DNA of 64,000 nucleotides from an archaeon (GTDB lineage: Archaea; Thermoproteota; Nitrososphaeria; Nitrososphaerales; JACAEJ01): the NCBI GenBank assembly GCA_024256265.1, contig JACGUK010000003.1, positions 1 through 64,000 on the forward strand, in the 5' to 3' direction. Both the position numbers and the translations under genes were made by a program. Within the stretch, counting starts at the first letter, position 1; each line of letters starts with the position of its first letter. The notes under the pieces were generated by a model. That model worked only from the letters and a program-made list of their open reading frames with translations. It had not been told where the DNA came from and did not search any database. Positions 61,813 through 64,000 of this stretch are shown here, in pieces.

Positions 61813-63294
61813 TTAGTTGTATGCTTTCTTCAAACCATCCTTTAAATAATCCTTGAAGAATAGGTTCGTCTCCCCTAAAGTGAGCATATCTGTAGGCTTT
61901 ACTGAAACTATTATTGGTAAATCGTTCACAGCCTTTCCTAATATCATGCAAGTCCTTGGTGGCAATGTTTTTGCAATAGATTTTATTGTATCTGAGTCAG
62001 CTGTAGAAGCTCGAGAGATGGTTTCAAGATCGACATCATTCGTGAAGTTAAATATGAAGATATTATCAGCTTGCCTATAGATACAATCCTTTATTACATC
62101 TGGCTGATTTGTTATGAAAGTGGTGAAAACTCCGAAATGTCTCATCCTTGTGACAATATCATCCCAATAGGTATCTCTAAGATAAAGATGAGCCTCTTCT
62201 GCGAATAGGAAGATAGGCGGGATTTTATTCCTTTCAAGAAGATCGACAATTTTACTCAATACCAGCTCTACAGATATCTTCCTTACTTGAGGTTGAAGAC
62301 GGCTAAGAGAGATTATAAAAACTCCTCCTTTCTTGAGCCTTGAAAATAGATCCTCAAATTTTATTGAGTCTTCACGATAGTCTGAAAATAAATGAGAGGA
62401 GAGCATTGTATGATACCTTGAGAATAAAGCATCTCTAATCAATTCATTACATCTCCACTTCTGAATAGCATCACCAAGAGCACTCATTTTTAATGAGCCT
62501 TGAGCCTCTAATAGCTCCCAGATTCTTATGAACTCTCTTAACGAAGCCCCAGGGATATCCAAGACATGCTGAAGCATGTTTATCATACCTGATAAGCCTA
62601 TGTAATCAAGAGTGAAGCGTAAAGAAACTCCTGGTATAAGACTTACAACTTTATCGTATATGGAATTCGGTTTTCCATCCTTATTCCATCCTATTCCCCC
62701 ATATTCATCATTAAGATCAAAGACAATTATGTATGCACCATACTCGACTAGCTTGCTGACAATCAATTTAGCCAAATGAGACTTTCCTGTCCCCTTTTTG
62801 CCAGTGATTATGTTAAGCCTCCCATCCAATGCCTCAGCATGAATATGAAAACCCTCTCCACTATTCGTAATTCCTATAGGTATTATCCTATAACCTTCTC
62901 TTTTTGTAAGAGAGAAGAGCTCAGCAATGGATAACTTATTAGCTTTCGTTGTTACCCTTGATGGAAGCCAAGAGACATTCAGGGTCAAATTATCTCCATT
63001 GACAATACCTCTAATCTTACATCTAAGTAACTTCATGTCTCTGATAAGGTAAGATATCGTTTTGATCTCCAAGGGATCATGCTCTATTCTTTGGGCAGAG
63101 TCGTTCAATATCTCCTCTCTTACCAGATCGTTCGTAAGCTCAGGCCAGTCTAGATAGGACTCATCATAAACCTGAACTACCATTCTCATCCCTTGGACCT
63201 TATCCTCTATTAGAATATACTCTCCACGTGATAATTCCTCATTTGGTAGTGCTAAAAGAAGAACTTCGTTCCCAGATTTTTCGATGATCCTCAT
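61813..63294 (-). CDS. herA: HerA-type DNA translocase ATPase
   Basis: 493 residues. The N-terminal HAS-barrel is followed by Walker A ITGKKGTGKSHLAKLIV near 161, an IIVFDLNDEYGG block near 187, Walker B-like PPIFLFAEEAHLYLRD near 355, and a sensor segment TTFITNQPDVI near 386. HerA and NurA form a hexamer-dimer complex that resects DNA ends for homologous recombination. Overlaps nurA by 4 nt. ATG start. Confidence 0.92.
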   Translation of the reverse strand: MRIIEKSGNEVLLLALPNEELSRGEYILIEDKVQGMRMVVQVYDESYLDWPELTNDLVREEILNDSAQRIEHDPLEIKTISYLIRDMKLLRCKIRGIVNGDNLTLNVSWLPSRVTTKANKLSIAELFSLTKREGYRIIPIGITNSGEGFHIHAEALDGRLNIITGKKGTGKSHLAKLIVSKLVEYGAYIIVFDLNDEYGGIGWNKDGKPNSIYDKVVSLIPGVSLRFTLDYIGLSGMINMLQHVLDIPGASLREFIRIWELLEAQGSLKMSALGDAIQKWRCNELIRDALFSRYHTMLSSHLFSDYREDSIKFEDLFSRLKKGGVFIISLSRLQPQVRKISVELVLSKIVDLLERNKIPPIFLFAEEAHLYLRDTYWDDIVTRMRHFGVFTTFITNQPDVIKDCIYRQADNIFIFNFTNDVDLETISRASTADSDTIKSIAKTLPPRTCMILGKAVNDLPIIVSVKPTDMLTLGETNLFFKDYLKDGLKKAYN

Positions 63295-63977
63295 TTGAAT
63301 GCACCCTTCCTCAAAGATTTTATCTTAAGGCTACCTAATGCTATCTTGCGAGGATCTTCTGCTGGTAATTCTATAACGCTGAATTTTTTTAAGAGGTAGC
63401 TTTTGATAGATGTGTCCTCAGAGCCTGTAAATATTGAGAGGTGATGAGCCAACCTTAGTGATTCTGGATATCCTCTGAAGAAGCAGTCGTTATGCCTTAC
63501 TCTTGATAATGTACCATCAAATTTGTCATCAAATTTGCTAACATCAACTCTAAAGACTAAACCATCATTAGTGAACTTGACAAGTAATATATGCCCCTCA
63601 ACTCCTTTGAATATAGGGCTTACAAGTTGATGAACATCTGAATAGAGAGGAGCTTTTCCTATTGAGTGAAGCCTTCCTGAAAACTTGTTCAAGATTCTAT
63701 GTCTTGAGGATTTTGAAACTCCTATTACTCTATTATCATTTATTCTTGCTGTATCTAAAATATCCATGAGACTAGAGTCTCCCACATCAAAGATAGAACT
63801 CCTTAGAGAGCCATCTATCATTATGATTCCTCTCGAAAGATTACGAGCTAGTTCCATCGCAAAAGCTCTCTCCAACCTTGTCCTTATCATAGATTTAGCC
63901 AAGGAATCATCTAATAGAACTAGTCTATAGAGCCTCTCATCTCTGTATTCTTCATCCATCAAGTTCTGCTCGTTCAA
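63291..63977 (-). CDS. nurA: NurA-domain 5'-3' nuclease
   Basis: 228 residues from TTG 63977; the frame stays open to the window edge, so the N-terminus may be incomplete. The catalytic Asp motif IIMIDGSLRSSI is near 50; a later acidic position sits in FRVDVSKFDD. Shorter than many NurA proteins (300 or more), either by truncation at the window or natural variation. Operon partner of herA, on which the function call partly depends. mre11 and rad50, frequent neighbours, would lie beyond the window. Confidence 0.8.
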   Translation of the reverse strand: MNEQNLMDEEYRDERLYRLVLLDDSLAKSMIRTRLERAFAMELARNLSRGIIMIDGSLRSSIFDVGDSSLMDILDTARINDNRVIGVSKSSRHRILNKFSGRLHSIGKAPLYSDVHQLVSPIFKGVEGHILLVKFTNDGLVFRVDVSKFDDKFDGTLSRVRHNDCFFRGYPESLRLAHHLSIFTGSEDTSIKSYLLKKFSVIELPAEDPRKIALGSLKIKSLRKGAFK

Positions 63978-64000
63978 GTAAAATATTATAGGCCCTATTC

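Noticed and set aside
1..64000. CRISPR arrays, rRNA genes, insertion sequences
   Set aside because: No regularly spaced direct repeats, rRNA-like blocks or transposase ORFs were seen.

Overview
The window reads as chromosomal DNA of an A+T-rich archaeon, most likely in the TACK group and possibly Bathyarchaeia-like. Archaeal markers seen directly are topoisomerase VI A and B, aIF1A, aIF2-beta, TFB, Rio1 with its KH partner, archease, a HerA-NurA pair, a DUF424 protein, archaeal/eukaryal-type GlyRS, tRNA genes with small introns in non-canonical places, and frequent GTG/TTG starts preceded by GGTGA-like sites. The lineage call is inference: it rests on an MtrH-type methyltransferase with no other mtr gene in view, a full corrinoid pathway, an ATP-type PEPCK and the tRNA introns.

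Layout. 0-5.8 kb: tRNA-Leu(CAA) with two apparent introns, sufCB, a glycosyltransferase and serB. 5.8-6.05 kb: a long inverted repeat. 6-9 kb: inositol-phosphate synthase, topoisomerase VI A and a broken dCTP deaminase gene. 9.4-15.9 kb: information-processing genes (aIF1A, rio1, KH, top6B, aIF2-beta) plus small zinc-ribbon and membrane proteins. 16-28 kb: purine and methyl-cycle genes (phosphoribosyltransferase, MTA phosphorylase, SAH hydrolase), transporters, metG interrupted from its tRNA-binding subunit by a LAGLIDADG ORF and zinc-finger debris, thiC, and an AAA+/VWA pair. 28-35 kb: PEPCK, MscL-like channel, HtpX, a KaiC-like ATPase pair, a GNAT acetyltransferase and tRNA-Phe with an intron.

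35-53.4 kb is a tetrapyrrole/cobalamin island. A divergent HTH regulator faces a cobalt importer operon (cbiMNQO plus a NicO-like permease). Next comes a long minus-strand operon hemA-cbiXC-cbiD-cbiE-cbiT-cbiL-cbiF-cbiG-cbiH, then a divergent plus-strand operon (72-aa ORF)-sirC-hemB-hemL-hemC-cobA-hemD. Together they can take glutamyl-tRNA to uroporphyrinogen III, precorrin-2, sirohydrochlorin, cobalt-sirohydrochlorin and most of the way to cobyrinate. No CbiJ/CobK reductase is seen.

53.4-64 kb: tRNA-His with two introns (one in the T-loop), an unassigned hairpin RNA candidate, intronless tRNA-Ala(CGC), MtrH, thioredoxin, archease, TFB, an adenosine-specific-kinase family protein, GlyRS, a DUF92 membrane protein, an XRE-type regulator and herA-nurA running to the window edge.

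The most unusual signals are the non-canonical tRNA introns (two at position 30/31, one in the D arm, one in the T loop), the metG interruption, the doubly broken dcd gene, the palindromic cobalt-operon control region, the cbiO tail remnant, the long inverted repeat, and the unassigned RNA hairpin among the tRNA genes. No CRISPR array, rRNA gene or intact transposase was seen.
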